From contig NZ_OBEA01000004.1 of assembly GCF_900215355.1 (NCBI RefSeq), forward strand, positions 310,001-374,000: a stretch of DNA of 64,000 nt, in the 5' to 3' direction. The notes beneath the pieces are model-generated. The model ran no database searches and was not told the origin of the DNA. It worked only from the letters and a program-made list of their open reading frames with translations. A program made the translations under genes and the position numbers. Positions 7,791 to 15,326 of this stretch are shown here, one piece after another. Every line of letters begins with the position of its first letter. Position 1 is the first letter of the stretch. This stretch comes from Pseudooceanicola antarcticus (lineage in GTDB: Bacteria > Pseudomonadota > Alphaproteobacteria > Rhodobacterales > Rhodobacteraceae).

Positions 7791-10304
7791 TCAACGGTCC
7801 CCGCCGTCGCCCTCTCCGCCCGCGTCCGGGTCGCGCAGATGGCTCGGCGCGGGGCCCGTCGGGGGCGTTGCGGAGGTCGGTTCGGAGGGCTGGCTTGCCA
7901 CGGGTCCCTTCGATGGGGTGTCCTGTTTCGGTTGCAGCGCCTCGGGATTGCGCAGCCAGATATCGCGCTGCGCGAAGGGGATCTCGATGCCCTCTTCCGA
8001 GAAGCGTTCGGCAATGCGGTGCAGGATCTCGGTCTGGACCACGAGGATCTGGGTCACGTCCCGCAGGATGGCGCGGATCTCGAAGTTCAGCGAATCCGCC
8101 CCGAAAGCGGTGAAGATAACGCCGGGCGGCGGGTTCAGCAGCACCAGGGGCTGCTCTTCGGCGATCTCCTGCAGGATCTTCGCCACATGCCGGGTGTCGC
8201 TGCCATAGCCCACGCCCACGGGCACGATCAGGCGACCGATCAGGTTACCACGGGTCCAGTTGGTCACCTTGCCCGAGATCAGATCGGCATTGGGCACGAT
8301 CACATCGGTCCGGTCGAAGGTTTCGATCCGCGTCGAGCGCACCGAGATCGAGCGGACAAAGCCCATCTCGCCGCCCACTTCGATCCAGTCGCCTTCGGAA
8401 ATCGGCCGCTCGATCAGCAGGATGATGCCCGAGACGAAGTTCGACACGATGGTCTGCAGGCCGAAACCGACGCCGACCGACAAGGCGCCGGCGACGATGG
8501 CCAGCGACGACAGGTCGATGCCGGCAGAGGTGATGGCGATGAGCGCGGCGAGGAAGATGCCGACATAGCCCAGCCCCGAGATCACCGCGTTCTGCCCGCC
8601 GATATCCAGTCGCGTCTTGGGCAGGACCGAAGTGCGCATGGCGCCCTGCACGAGGCGCGTCAGCCCGTAACCCAGCACGAAGACCAGGATGAAGAGCAGG
8701 AAGTCACTGGGAGAGATATGGGTCTCTCCGACCGTGAAGCCGGCGCGGAACTTGGTCCAGAGCTCTGACAGGTCGGTCTGCCGGGCGCCCCAGATCAGCG
8801 CCAGGAAGGGCAAGGCGATGAGGTTCAGCACGAAGGCGATGATCACCGGCAAGAGCGACTCGGAGGCCCGCGTGCGGTCGCCCGTCACCACCACGAAGAT
8901 CTCGACGAAGGCCTTCTGCAGGATCAACACCAGTGCCAGCAGTTCGAGCGAGTAGAACATCTGCAGCACCAGCGCGGTGCCGGCGTGGAAGTAGCCGATC
9001 GCGGCCAGGGCCGGCCCAAGGACGGCAAGCACGGCCACCGACTGGCCAAGGAAGAACACCAGCTGCTGGCGGAAGCTGGTGCTGCCGTCGCTCTCTTCGG
9101 CCTCGGCACGACCATGCAGGATCAGGAAGCGCGAGATCCGCAGCAGGAAGAGCCCCAGCACCACCAGCAGCGGGAAGATCAGCACATTGGTGGTCCGGGC
9201 GGGCCAGTCCTCGAGGTCGCTGGCTTCCTGTGCCAGCCAGTAGACGCCCAGCAGAAGCCCCAGCACATTGGCATAGACCCGCCCCTCGCGGCGCTGCGAC
9301 TGGCTGAGAGCCAGCATCAGGCCCGAACGCTCCGAGACTGGGAAGACGAAATCGCCCAGCCAGCGGGTGGCGAAGATCATGAAACCAGCACCGGGCAGCG
9401 CCGAGATCATGGTCTCGCCCCGCGTGCCCAGGAGCCCGCTCGAGATCGCGGCTGTGGATAGAAGCACCAGCCCCAGCACCGGCAGCAGGATCTGGCCCAG
9501 GGAAACGATGAAGGAGACCAGCCAGCGTGCGGCCGAGCGCTCCTGGTCGAGCAGACGAAGGGCCAGGGTCTCGATCCAGCCGCGGCCTCGGGCGACCAGC
9601 ACAAGCGCCAGAATGACCAGGAAGATGACCACGGGCAGGTTCTGGCGGAAGATGTCGCGCTGCACCGGGGTCTTCCAGTGATCCCGCACATCGACACCGA
9701 TGGCGCGCAGGAAGCCGCCCAGGTCGTCCAGCGCGCCGGGCCAGTTGGTCGGGTCCAGCGGCGAGGGCCCGAGCCGCAACAGCGCCTTGGCCTGGCGGGC
9801 GCGCAGGCTGGTGTCGATGGAACGGATCAGCGCATCGGCGCGGCTGAAGGCGATCTCGGCGCGCCGCACGGGTTCCTGCAACTCGGACCGCCGCTCTTCC
9901 AGCATGGCGCGTTGCTCGGCCACCGCCTGCGGCTCTTCCCCGCTTTCGGGCACCGGCCCCAGGGTGTCGATCTGCGCCTCGACGGCGCTGATGGCGGCGG
10001 AATTGGCACTGCGCGCCGCCTCGAAGCGGCTGCGCCAGCCGGCCAGCTGCGACCTGAGCTCTTCAAAGGCCGCATCCGACGCCCGATCGCTCTCGATGGC
10101 ATCTTCGGCGCGGGTGGCGACCGCTTCCCAGGCCGAGATATCCTCGGCGGAGAGCGCGGCAGGGCTGCCCTGCCCCTCCTGGGCAGAAAGCGGTGCGCCC
10201 CAGCAGAATGCCAGGGCGGTCAGTATCAGGACGAAAAGACGAAGCAGCGCGCCGGGGCGATGGATCGGCAAGGCCACGGTGACGCCTCTGCGCGCTGCCT
10301 GCAT
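7791..10304 (-). CDS. Large MscS-family mechanosensitive channel (DUF3772 type, 837 aa)
   Basis: Starts MQAARRGVTVALPIHRPGAL. The ATG is 3 bp after the cysK stop, with GAGGAG inside the cysK end as ribosome site. A signal peptide (LILTALAFCWGAPLSAQEG) precedes a ~190-residue helical periplasmic region (the DUF3772 part). About eleven membrane segments follow, ending in the MscS pore helix and beta domain (TSAGIDLSSLAIVAGALSVG, GFGLQTIVSNFVSGIILLIE). The C-terminal tail is Pro/Ser-rich. Such long channels release solutes on osmotic downshock from the inner membrane. Overlap with cysK suggests co-transcription with the trg/cysK genes. Confidence 0.9.
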   Translation of the reverse strand: MQAARRGVTVALPIHRPGALLRLFVLILTALAFCWGAPLSAQEGQGSPAALSAEDISAWEAVATRAEDAIESDRASDAAFEELRSQLAGWRSRFEAARSANSAAISAVEAQIDTLGPVPESGEEPQAVAEQRAMLEERRSELQEPVRRAEIAFSRADALIRSIDTSLRARQAKALLRLGPSPLDPTNWPGALDDLGGFLRAIGVDVRDHWKTPVQRDIFRQNLPVVIFLVILALVLVARGRGWIETLALRLLDQERSAARWLVSFIVSLGQILLPVLGLVLLSTAAISSGLLGTRGETMISALPGAGFMIFATRWLGDFVFPVSERSGLMLALSQSQRREGRVYANVLGLLLGVYWLAQEASDLEDWPARTTNVLIFPLLVVLGLFLLRISRFLILHGRAEAEESDGSTSFRQQLVFFLGQSVAVLAVLGPALAAIGYFHAGTALVLQMFYSLELLALVLILQKAFVEIFVVVTGDRTRASESLLPVIIAFVLNLIALPFLALIWGARQTDLSELWTKFRAGFTVGETHISPSDFLLFILVFVLGYGLTRLVQGAMRTSVLPKTRLDIGGQNAVISGLGYVGIFLAALIAITSAGIDLSSLAIVAGALSVGVGFGLQTIVSNFVSGIILLIERPISEGDWIEVGGEMGFVRSISVRSTRIETFDRTDVIVPNADLISGKVTNWTRGNLIGRLIVPVGVGYGSDTRHVAKILQEIAEEQPLVLLNPPPGVIFTAFGADSLNFEIRAILRDVTQILVVQTEILHRIAERFSEEGIEIPFAQRDIWLRNPEALQPKQDTPSKGPVASQPSEPTSATPPTGPAPSHLRDPDAGGEGDGGDR

Positions 10305-10308
10305 CAGG

Positions 10309-11346
10309 TTACTCCTCGTCCGAGAACACACCGGGGATCGAGCGCGGCGCCTCGGTCAGCCAGGACGGGGTCGGCAGACCCTTGGCGCGCAGGAACTCGG
10401 GGTTGAAGAGCTTCGACTGGTAGCGGTTGCCGTAGTCGCAGAGCACGGTCACGATGGTGTGACCCGGACCCATCTCCTTCGCCATGCGGATGGCGCCGGC
10501 GATGTTGACCCCGGTCGAACCACCGAGGCAGAGCCCCTCCTGCGCCAGCAGGTCGAAGACCAGCGGCAGCGATTCACTGTCGGGGATCTGGTAGGCGAAG
10601 TCGGGGGTGAAACCTTCGAGGTTCGCGGTCACCCGGCCCTGGCCGATCCCCTCGGTGATCGAGGTGCCCTCGGCGCGCAGCTCGCCATTGGTGTAGTGGT
10701 TGTACATGGCAGAGCCCGAGGGATCGGCCAGCGCCACTTTCACGCCCTTGGGCTGCAGCGCCATGGCCACGCCGGCCAGCGTCCCGCCAGAGCCCACCGA
10801 GGCGACGAAGCCGTCGACCTTGCCGTCGGTCTGTTCCCAGATCTCGGGGCCGGTGGTTTCCACATGCGCCTGACGGTTGGCGACGTTGTCGAACTGGTTT
10901 GCCCAGATCACACCATTCGGTTCCGTTTTGGCAAGCTCCTCGGCCAGCCGTGCCGAATAGCGGACATAATTGTTCGGATTTTTATAGGGCGCAGCAGGCA
11001 CTTGCACCAGTTCCGCACCGGCCAGGCGGATCATGTCCTTCTTTTCCTGGCTCTGGGTCTCGGGGATGACGATGACCGTCTTGAAGCCCATGGAGGCACC
11101 GACCAGCGCGAGGCCGATGCCGGTGTTGCCGGCGGTGCCCTCGACGATGGTGCCGCCCGGAGCCAGCTTACCGCGGGCGATGGCATCCTTGATGATGAAC
11201 AGGGCCGCCCGGTCCTTCACCGATTGTCCGGGGTTTAGGAACTCCGCCTTGCCCAAAATGGTGCAGCCGGTCTCCTCGCTGGCGCGGCGCAGCTTGATCA
11301 GGGGCGTGTTGCCGACCGCCTGTGCCAGGTCCTGAGCGATATGCAT
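10309..11346 (-). CDS. cysK: Cysteine synthase A (O-acetylserine sulfhydrylase)
   Basis: PLP enzyme making cysteine from O-acetylserine and sulfide. The Schiff-base Lys is in NPGQSVKDRAALFI, the substrate loop is EGTAGNTGIGLA, and the phosphate-binding glycine loop is VGSGGTLAG. With 345 aa it is the longer CysK form (NPGQSVKD instead of NPGGSVKD) that is frequent in alphaproteobacteria. GGAAGGAT precedes the ATG. In Rhodobacter sphaeroides the trgAB genes and the adjacent cysK were linked to tellurite resistance, and the same order trgA-trgB-cysK is present here. Confidence 0.95.
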   Translation of the reverse strand: MHIAQDLAQAVGNTPLIKLRRASEETGCTILGKAEFLNPGQSVKDRAALFIIKDAIARGKLAPGGTIVEGTAGNTGIGLALVGASMGFKTVIVIPETQSQEKKDMIRLAGAELVQVPAAPYKNPNNYVRYSARLAEELAKTEPNGVIWANQFDNVANRQAHVETTGPEIWEQTDGKVDGFVASVGSGGTLAGVAMALQPKGVKVALADPSGSAMYNHYTNGELRAEGTSITEGIGQGRVTANLEGFTPDFAYQIPDSESLPLVFDLLAQEGLCLGGSTGVNIAGAIRMAKEMGPGHTIVTVLCDYGNRYQSKLFNPEFLRAKGLPTPSWLTEAPRSIPGVFSDEE

Positions 11347-11403
11347 CGGGGATATCCTTCCAAACTCTAGTTGGCCCAGATGTATCCGCGACGGGGGGGC
11401 AAC

Positions 11404-12531
11404 TCAAGCGGCCCCCCGCAACTCGGAACGCTTGCCCGCAAGCCAGAGCAGCGAGAGGATAAGCGGCGCGTTTCTGGCCTCGCCCGAGGACATCAATTCC
11501 ATGGCCCTGTCGAAAGGCAGGATATGGGTCCGGATGTCCTCGACTTCTTCGGCCAGCCCGCCGCCATATTGGCCGATCTCCGGCAGCTCGCAGATCCCAA
11601 TGAAACAATGGTGGAACTCGGTGCTGCAACCGGGGCTGGGGTAGCATCCGGCGACATGATGCAGCGCGCCGAGCGCCACCCCGGCCTCTTCGCGCGCCTC
11701 GCGGCGAGCGCAATCCTCGGGGCTCTCGCCCGGATCAAGGCGGCCTGCCACGGGCTCCAGCATCCAGGGCAGCATTTCGCCGCGCCCGTAGGGGCCCAGG
11801 CGGAACTGCTCGACCAGCAGCACGCTGTCGCGCTCTGGGTCATAGGGCAGCACGATGGCCGCATCCGGGGCCAGCAGCACCTCGCGGCGGATCTGGGGCG
11901 AGCCCATCCCGGCGAAGGTCTGGTGGCGCAGATCGAAGGTGCGGGTGAAATACCAGCCCGCGTGGTCATCGCGCTGGCCGATCTCCTCGACCCAGGGGTC
12001 CTTTGGCCCCCTGCCCACCCGATGCGGTACCTGCTCATGCAGCGCCGCGACGCGAGAGGCCGCGCGGGCACGGATCTGTCCCAGCCGGAAGCGCAGCGCC
12101 TCGCCCGAGAAACGGCCGCGCAACTTCATGATTTCATGGGCCGCATGGCAGGCTTCCTCGCCCGCGACCTCGGCCCAGGTGGCGGCCGACCAATTGCCCG
12201 GTGCCACGGGCCAGCGCCCGGTCTGGCCGCGAAACGCCATGGCCCGCAGAGGCCCCTCGGGCGCGGAAATCAAAAGCGAGGCGGGCTCGAGCCCATGGGC
12301 ATCGGCGAAATGGGCGATCCGTTCGACCATCTCGTCGCTCGCCCCGCGCAGAAGCATCCCCTCGGCCACCTCGCCCGGTGCCTGGACCAGCAGCGGCACC
12401 CCGTCAGGCTGGCGCGGGGCCACGCGGTAGCCCTCGAGGAACGCCGGTTCCTCCTGCGGGCGGCATCCGGCGACGATCTGCATCATCACCGGGATGCAAA
12501 GGGGGCCATAGATGAAGAGATTTGTGCCCAT
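11404..12531 (-). CDS. trgB: TrgB-like fusion: GGCT-like domain plus Nudix hydrolase
   Basis: Two domains. Residues ~1-150 begin MGTNLFIYGPLCIPVMMQIV and resemble the gamma-glutamylcyclotransferase-like fold. Residues ~170-375 are a Nudix hydrolase of the ADP-ribose pyrophosphatase type, with G-x5-E-x7-REAREEAGV in the Nudix box and VEQFRLGPYGRG upstream. A GTG at 12549 overlapping the trgA stop (GTGA) is an alternative start. I prefer the ATG because the family starts with a strand leading into YG. Named after trgB of Rhodobacter sphaeroides, linked to tellurite resistance. The true substrate is not known from sequence. Confidence 0.85.
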   Translation of the reverse strand: MGTNLFIYGPLCIPVMMQIVAGCRPQEEPAFLEGYRVAPRQPDGVPLLVQAPGEVAEGMLLRGASDEMVERIAHFADAHGLEPASLLISAPEGPLRAMAFRGQTGRWPVAPGNWSAATWAEVAGEEACHAAHEIMKLRGRFSGEALRFRLGQIRARAASRVAALHEQVPHRVGRGPKDPWVEEIGQRDDHAGWYFTRTFDLRHQTFAGMGSPQIRREVLLAPDAAIVLPYDPERDSVLLVEQFRLGPYGRGEMLPWMLEPVAGRLDPGESPEDCARREAREEAGVALGALHHVAGCYPSPGCSTEFHHCFIGICELPEIGQYGGGLAEEVEDIRTHILPFDRAMELMSSGEARNAPLILSLLWLAGKRSELRGAA

Positions 12532-12545
12532 CTCGCGCCCCGGCC

Positions 12546-12992
12546 TCACTTCCAGATCCGGTCGATGACGCGCGCCGCCAGGGCGGCCAGCACCCCACCC
12601 GCCACCAGTGTGGCAAGGATATGCGGATGCAGCAGGTTCATGCCCCAGTCGCCGGCGATCGGGAAGATGTCGACGATCGCCTCGGCGGGGTTGTCATAGC
12701 GCCGGCCGAGCGCCTTTCGCAGGGCCTCGTTGCCGGCGAAGATGAAGAGCCCCATGAGCACCATGATCAGCATACCGGTCAGCCCGTAGGCCACCACATG
12801 GGACAGGTTGGACCGCCCCGAGATGCGGCGGCCGATGATGGTCCAGCCGGCCCAGAGCCCGATGCCCAGGCTCACCCAGGGGAAGTAGCCGAAACGGAAC
12901 TCTTCCTCCCAGACATCCATGACCTGAGTGGCCACCAGATACCCGGTGCCCCCCAAGACCACTGCCGCACTCACCTTGCCCATGGTGAACAT
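12546..12992 (-). CDS. trgA: TrgA-family membrane protein (148 aa)
   Basis: Four predicted membrane helices (VSAAVVLGGTGYLVATQVMD, VSLGIGLWAGWTIIG, VVAYGLTGMLIMVLMGLFIF, ILATLVAGGVLAALAARVI). Length and layout match the TrgA protein of the Rhodobacter trgAB locus. It is the first gene of a leftward unit trgA-trgB-cysK-mscS in which neighbours overlap or nearly touch, except for a 57-bp trgB-cysK gap. Tellurite resistance is the reported phenotype of this locus in R. sphaeroides. The biochemical role of TrgA is unknown. Confidence 0.85.
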   Translation of the reverse strand: MFTMGKVSAAVVLGGTGYLVATQVMDVWEEEFRFGYFPWVSLGIGLWAGWTIIGRRISGRSNLSHVVAYGLTGMLIMVLMGLFIFAGNEALRKALGRRYDNPAEAIVDIFPIAGDWGMNLLHPHILATLVAGGVLAALAARVIDRIWK

Positions 12993-13335
12993 ATGCTGCC
13001 CTCACCCATTTCTTCCTGCCCGGCCAGAAGACTTCGCATCTTCGCGGTGAAGATGGCAAGTCGCAGGTTTCGCCATTCGCAATTGAACGGCATTCGCGCG
13101 GGCCCTGCACGGTATGGCATAAGCCTATACGAATATGGCCAAATCGGGGCCAATTCAGGCGATGGATGACCATTGGATCAGCCCGATCCGCAGTCGGCTT
13201 TCCGATCCTGAGCACATCTCAAAGCTGAATTGGCAGGCACAAACACCTGCGGCTCCGGCCGCGTCGGGCGGCCTGGACCATGGCGCAACAAAGCTCAACC
13301 AATGCATTAAGAAACCTATATTTCCGTTTAGGTAC
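12993..13335. other. Intergenic region upstream of trgA
   Basis: AT-richer than its surroundings, especially 13300-13345. It should contain the trgA promoter. The 8-bp palindrome AATGCATT occurs at 13301 and again at the starts of the two duplicated units at 13336 and 13688. A 64-codon frame on the minus strand (13155-13349) has no support. No transposase, integrase or tRNA is visible. Confidence 0.5.
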
Positions 13336-14039
13336 AATGCATTAAACATGCACGCTCACCCGGCGCGCCAACCTCCTCCTTCTACCCGGACCGCACGACC
13401 TCATAGGCCTCCAGCGCCTTCTCACGCCCTTCCTTCAATCCCACCAGAGGCGCGGGCACCGCATCCTCGGGGGACAGGTCCCAGGACAGCGGCGCGGCCT
13501 CGTAGAACTGCAGCGCCTCGGGCGAGGGCTTTGCCTGCCCTTCGGCCAGCCAGCGGTGGCGGTAGAGGGCCTCGGGGTCGAATTTCTCGGCCTGGGTCGC
13601 GGGGTTGAAGATGCGGAAGTAGGGGGAGGCATCCGGGCCGCAGCCCGCCACCCATTGCCAGCCCATGGCATTGGAGGCCGGGTCCCAAATGCATTAAACA
13701 TGAATACTCACCCGGCGCACCAACCTCCTCCGGCTATCCGGACCGCACGACCTCATAGGCCTCCAGCGCCTTCTCACGCCCTTCCTTCAATCCCACCAGA
13801 GGCGCCGGCACCGCATCCTCGGGCGACAGGTCCCAGGACAGCGGCGCCGCCTCGTAGAACTGCAGCGCCTCGGGCGAGGGCTTTGCCTGCCCTTCGGCCA
13901 GCCAGCGGTGGCGGTAGAGCGCCTCGGGGTCGAATTTCTCGGCCTGGGTCTCGGGGTTGAAGATACGGAAGTAGGGGGAGGCATCCGGTCCGCAGCCCGC
14001 CACCCATTGCCAGCCCATGGCATTGGAGGCCGGGTCCCA
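13336..14039. repeat. Tandem 352-bp direct repeat covering the photolyase 3' end
   Basis: Unit 1 is 13336-13687 and unit 2 is 13688-14039. They are equal in length with no gaps. Each begins AATGCATTAAACATG, then ~40 bp of non-coding DNA, then the last ~100 codons of the photolyase gene on the minus strand. By eye the coding part differs at 8 sites in ~300 bp, seven of them silent. The short non-coding part differs at about six or seven sites. Unit 2 is the end of the intact gene; unit 1 is a separated copy. Confidence 0.92.
13382..13687 (-). pseudogene. Orphan C-terminal fragment of a photolyase gene
   Basis: Reads as the last ~100 residues of a photolyase (from GWQWVAGCGPDASPYFRIFN to EAYEVVRSG and a TAG stop). 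It differs from the intact neighbour by one residue (NPATQ versus NPETQ). Upstream in this frame there is an immediate TAA within the AATGCATT junction. The only in-frame ATG is internal and has no ribosome site, so a functional product is unlikely. Confidence 0.85.
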
Positions 14040-15149
14040 GTCGACCAGGCAATCCTCGAACCAGGCCTGGCCGATCCGCCAATGCACCAGCAGATGCTTC
14101 GTCAGATAAGAGGCGGTGATCATCCGCGCTCGGTTGTGCATCCGCCCGGTGACGAAGAGCTCCCGCATCGCCGCATCGACCAATGGCACCCCGGTGCGGC
14201 CCTGCTTCCAGGCCAGCACCCGCGCGTCCTCGTCGGCCTGCCAGGGGAAGGCCTCCCAGCCGTCGCGCCAGCTCTGCTCCAGGATATGGGGGGTGTGGTA
14301 CATCAGGTGGTAGGCAAACTCGCGCCACACCAGCTCTTTCAGGAAGGTCTCGGCCCCGGCCTTGCCCTCTTCCAGAGCCCGCCATCCTGCCTGCCAGCAC
14401 TGGCGTGCAGAGATCTCTCCGACGGTCAGGTGGTGCGACAGGTCCGAGGTGGCCGGGCGGTCGGGGAAATCACGCTCTGCCCCGTAGCGGTCGATCCGGT
14501 CGGCGACGAAACTGTCGAGCTGCGCCATCGCCGCGCTGCTGCCCGCCCGGACATGAGAGGCCACCACCGACCTCCCGCGACGCATCGGCGCCGAAAGCTG
14601 CCAGTCCTCCAGCCGCTCGCTGTCAGGCCAGTCCTCGGGCGCGGGCCAGCTGGAAGGCGCGGCGAGGGGCGCGCCGGGGTCGCGGCCGCGCACCGCCTTC
14701 CAGAAGGGCGAGTAGACCTTGTAGTAGCTCCCCTGCCCTGTCTCCACCTGCCAGGGCTCGAACAGCAGATGTCCGGCGAAGCTGCGCGCGGTTACGCCTG
14801 CCTCCGAGAGCCCGGTCTTCACCGCGCTGTCGCGGCGGATCGCGGCCGGATCGTAAAGCCGCTGCCAGTGGACCGCGCCTGCGCCGGTCTCGGCCACAAG
14901 CTCGTTCAGGACCTCCAGCGCATCGCCCGTGCGCAGGATCAGCCGCGCGCCGAGCGCCTCGAGCTCGGACTGGAGCGCCGCGAGGCCCAGCTCAAGCCGC
15001 AGCGCCGGGGCGGCGCCCAGCCGGGTAACGCTGTCATCGCGGATGTAGATGGGAATGACCGGCGCGCCGCGGGAGATGGCCTCGCAGAGCGCGGGATGAT
15101 CGGCAAGCCGCAGGTCGCGGCGCAGCCACAGAAGGCAGGGATCTGGCAT
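13734..15149 (-). CDS. phrB: Deoxyribodipyrimidine photolyase
   Basis: Starts MPDPCLLWLRRDLRLADHPA behind AAGGAG. An N-terminal Rossmann antenna domain (residues ~3-130) is followed by the helical FAD domain with GRTGVPLVDAAMRELFVTGR, MHNRARMITASYL and NAMGWQWVAGCGPDASPYF, the signature of class I CPD photolyases that repair UV pyrimidine dimers in light. Length (471 aa) is normal. Its last ~100 codons are duplicated just downstream. The gene is transcribed leftwards and is not tightly linked to another gene. Confidence 0.95.
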   Translation of the reverse strand: MPDPCLLWLRRDLRLADHPALCEAISRGAPVIPIYIRDDSVTRLGAAPALRLELGLAALQSELEALGARLILRTGDALEVLNELVAETGAGAVHWQRLYDPAAIRRDSAVKTGLSEAGVTARSFAGHLLFEPWQVETGQGSYYKVYSPFWKAVRGRDPGAPLAAPSSWPAPEDWPDSERLEDWQLSAPMRRGRSVVASHVRAGSSAAMAQLDSFVADRIDRYGAERDFPDRPATSDLSHHLTVGEISARQCWQAGWRALEEGKAGAETFLKELVWREFAYHLMYHTPHILEQSWRDGWEAFPWQADEDARVLAWKQGRTGVPLVDAAMRELFVTGRMHNRARMITASYLTKHLLVHWRIGQAWFEDCLVDWDPASNAMGWQWVAGCGPDASPYFRIFNPETQAEKFDPEALYRHRWLAEGQAKPSPEALQFYEAAPLSWDLSPEDAVPAPLVGLKEGREKALEAYEVVRSG

Positions 15150-15242
15150 TGGGTCTCCTTGTGCGGAGATTACGCAGGCGCAAGCCTTGCGGATCACTCG
15201 CAGCGGCCCGCATCAGGGCGATTGCGCGGGGCAGAGAGACGA

Positions 15243-15275
15243 AGGGGCGGCGCGCCGGAATGACGCGCCGCCCCT
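15243..15275 (-). terminator. Hairpin terminator after BCCT gene
   Basis: A 12-bp perfect stem (AGGGGCGGCGCG and its complement) with a 9-nt loop lies 52 bp beyond the transporter stop. In the leftward direction it is followed by TTCGTCTC, a weak T-rich tail. Confidence 0.6.
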
Positions 15276-15326
15276 CTTGTTCTTTCAGGTGCCAGGCGCC
15301 AATGGGGCGCCTCGCGGTCGCAAGCC

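Noticed and set aside
7586-8014. Reading frames across the tRNA-Ser gene that encode RQGFEPWRRFP-like peptides
   Set aside because: They are translations of the tRNA and its T-arm, a well-known annotation artefact.
13155-13349. A 64-codon minus-strand frame upstream of the duplicated photolyase end
   Set aside because: No ribosome site and no recognisable protein. Its first codons are just the AATGCATTAAACATG repeat read backwards.
13336-13687. Insertion sequence or transposon as the cause of the duplication
   Set aside because: No transposase and no terminal inverted repeats in or near the units. The shared DNA is host coding sequence.
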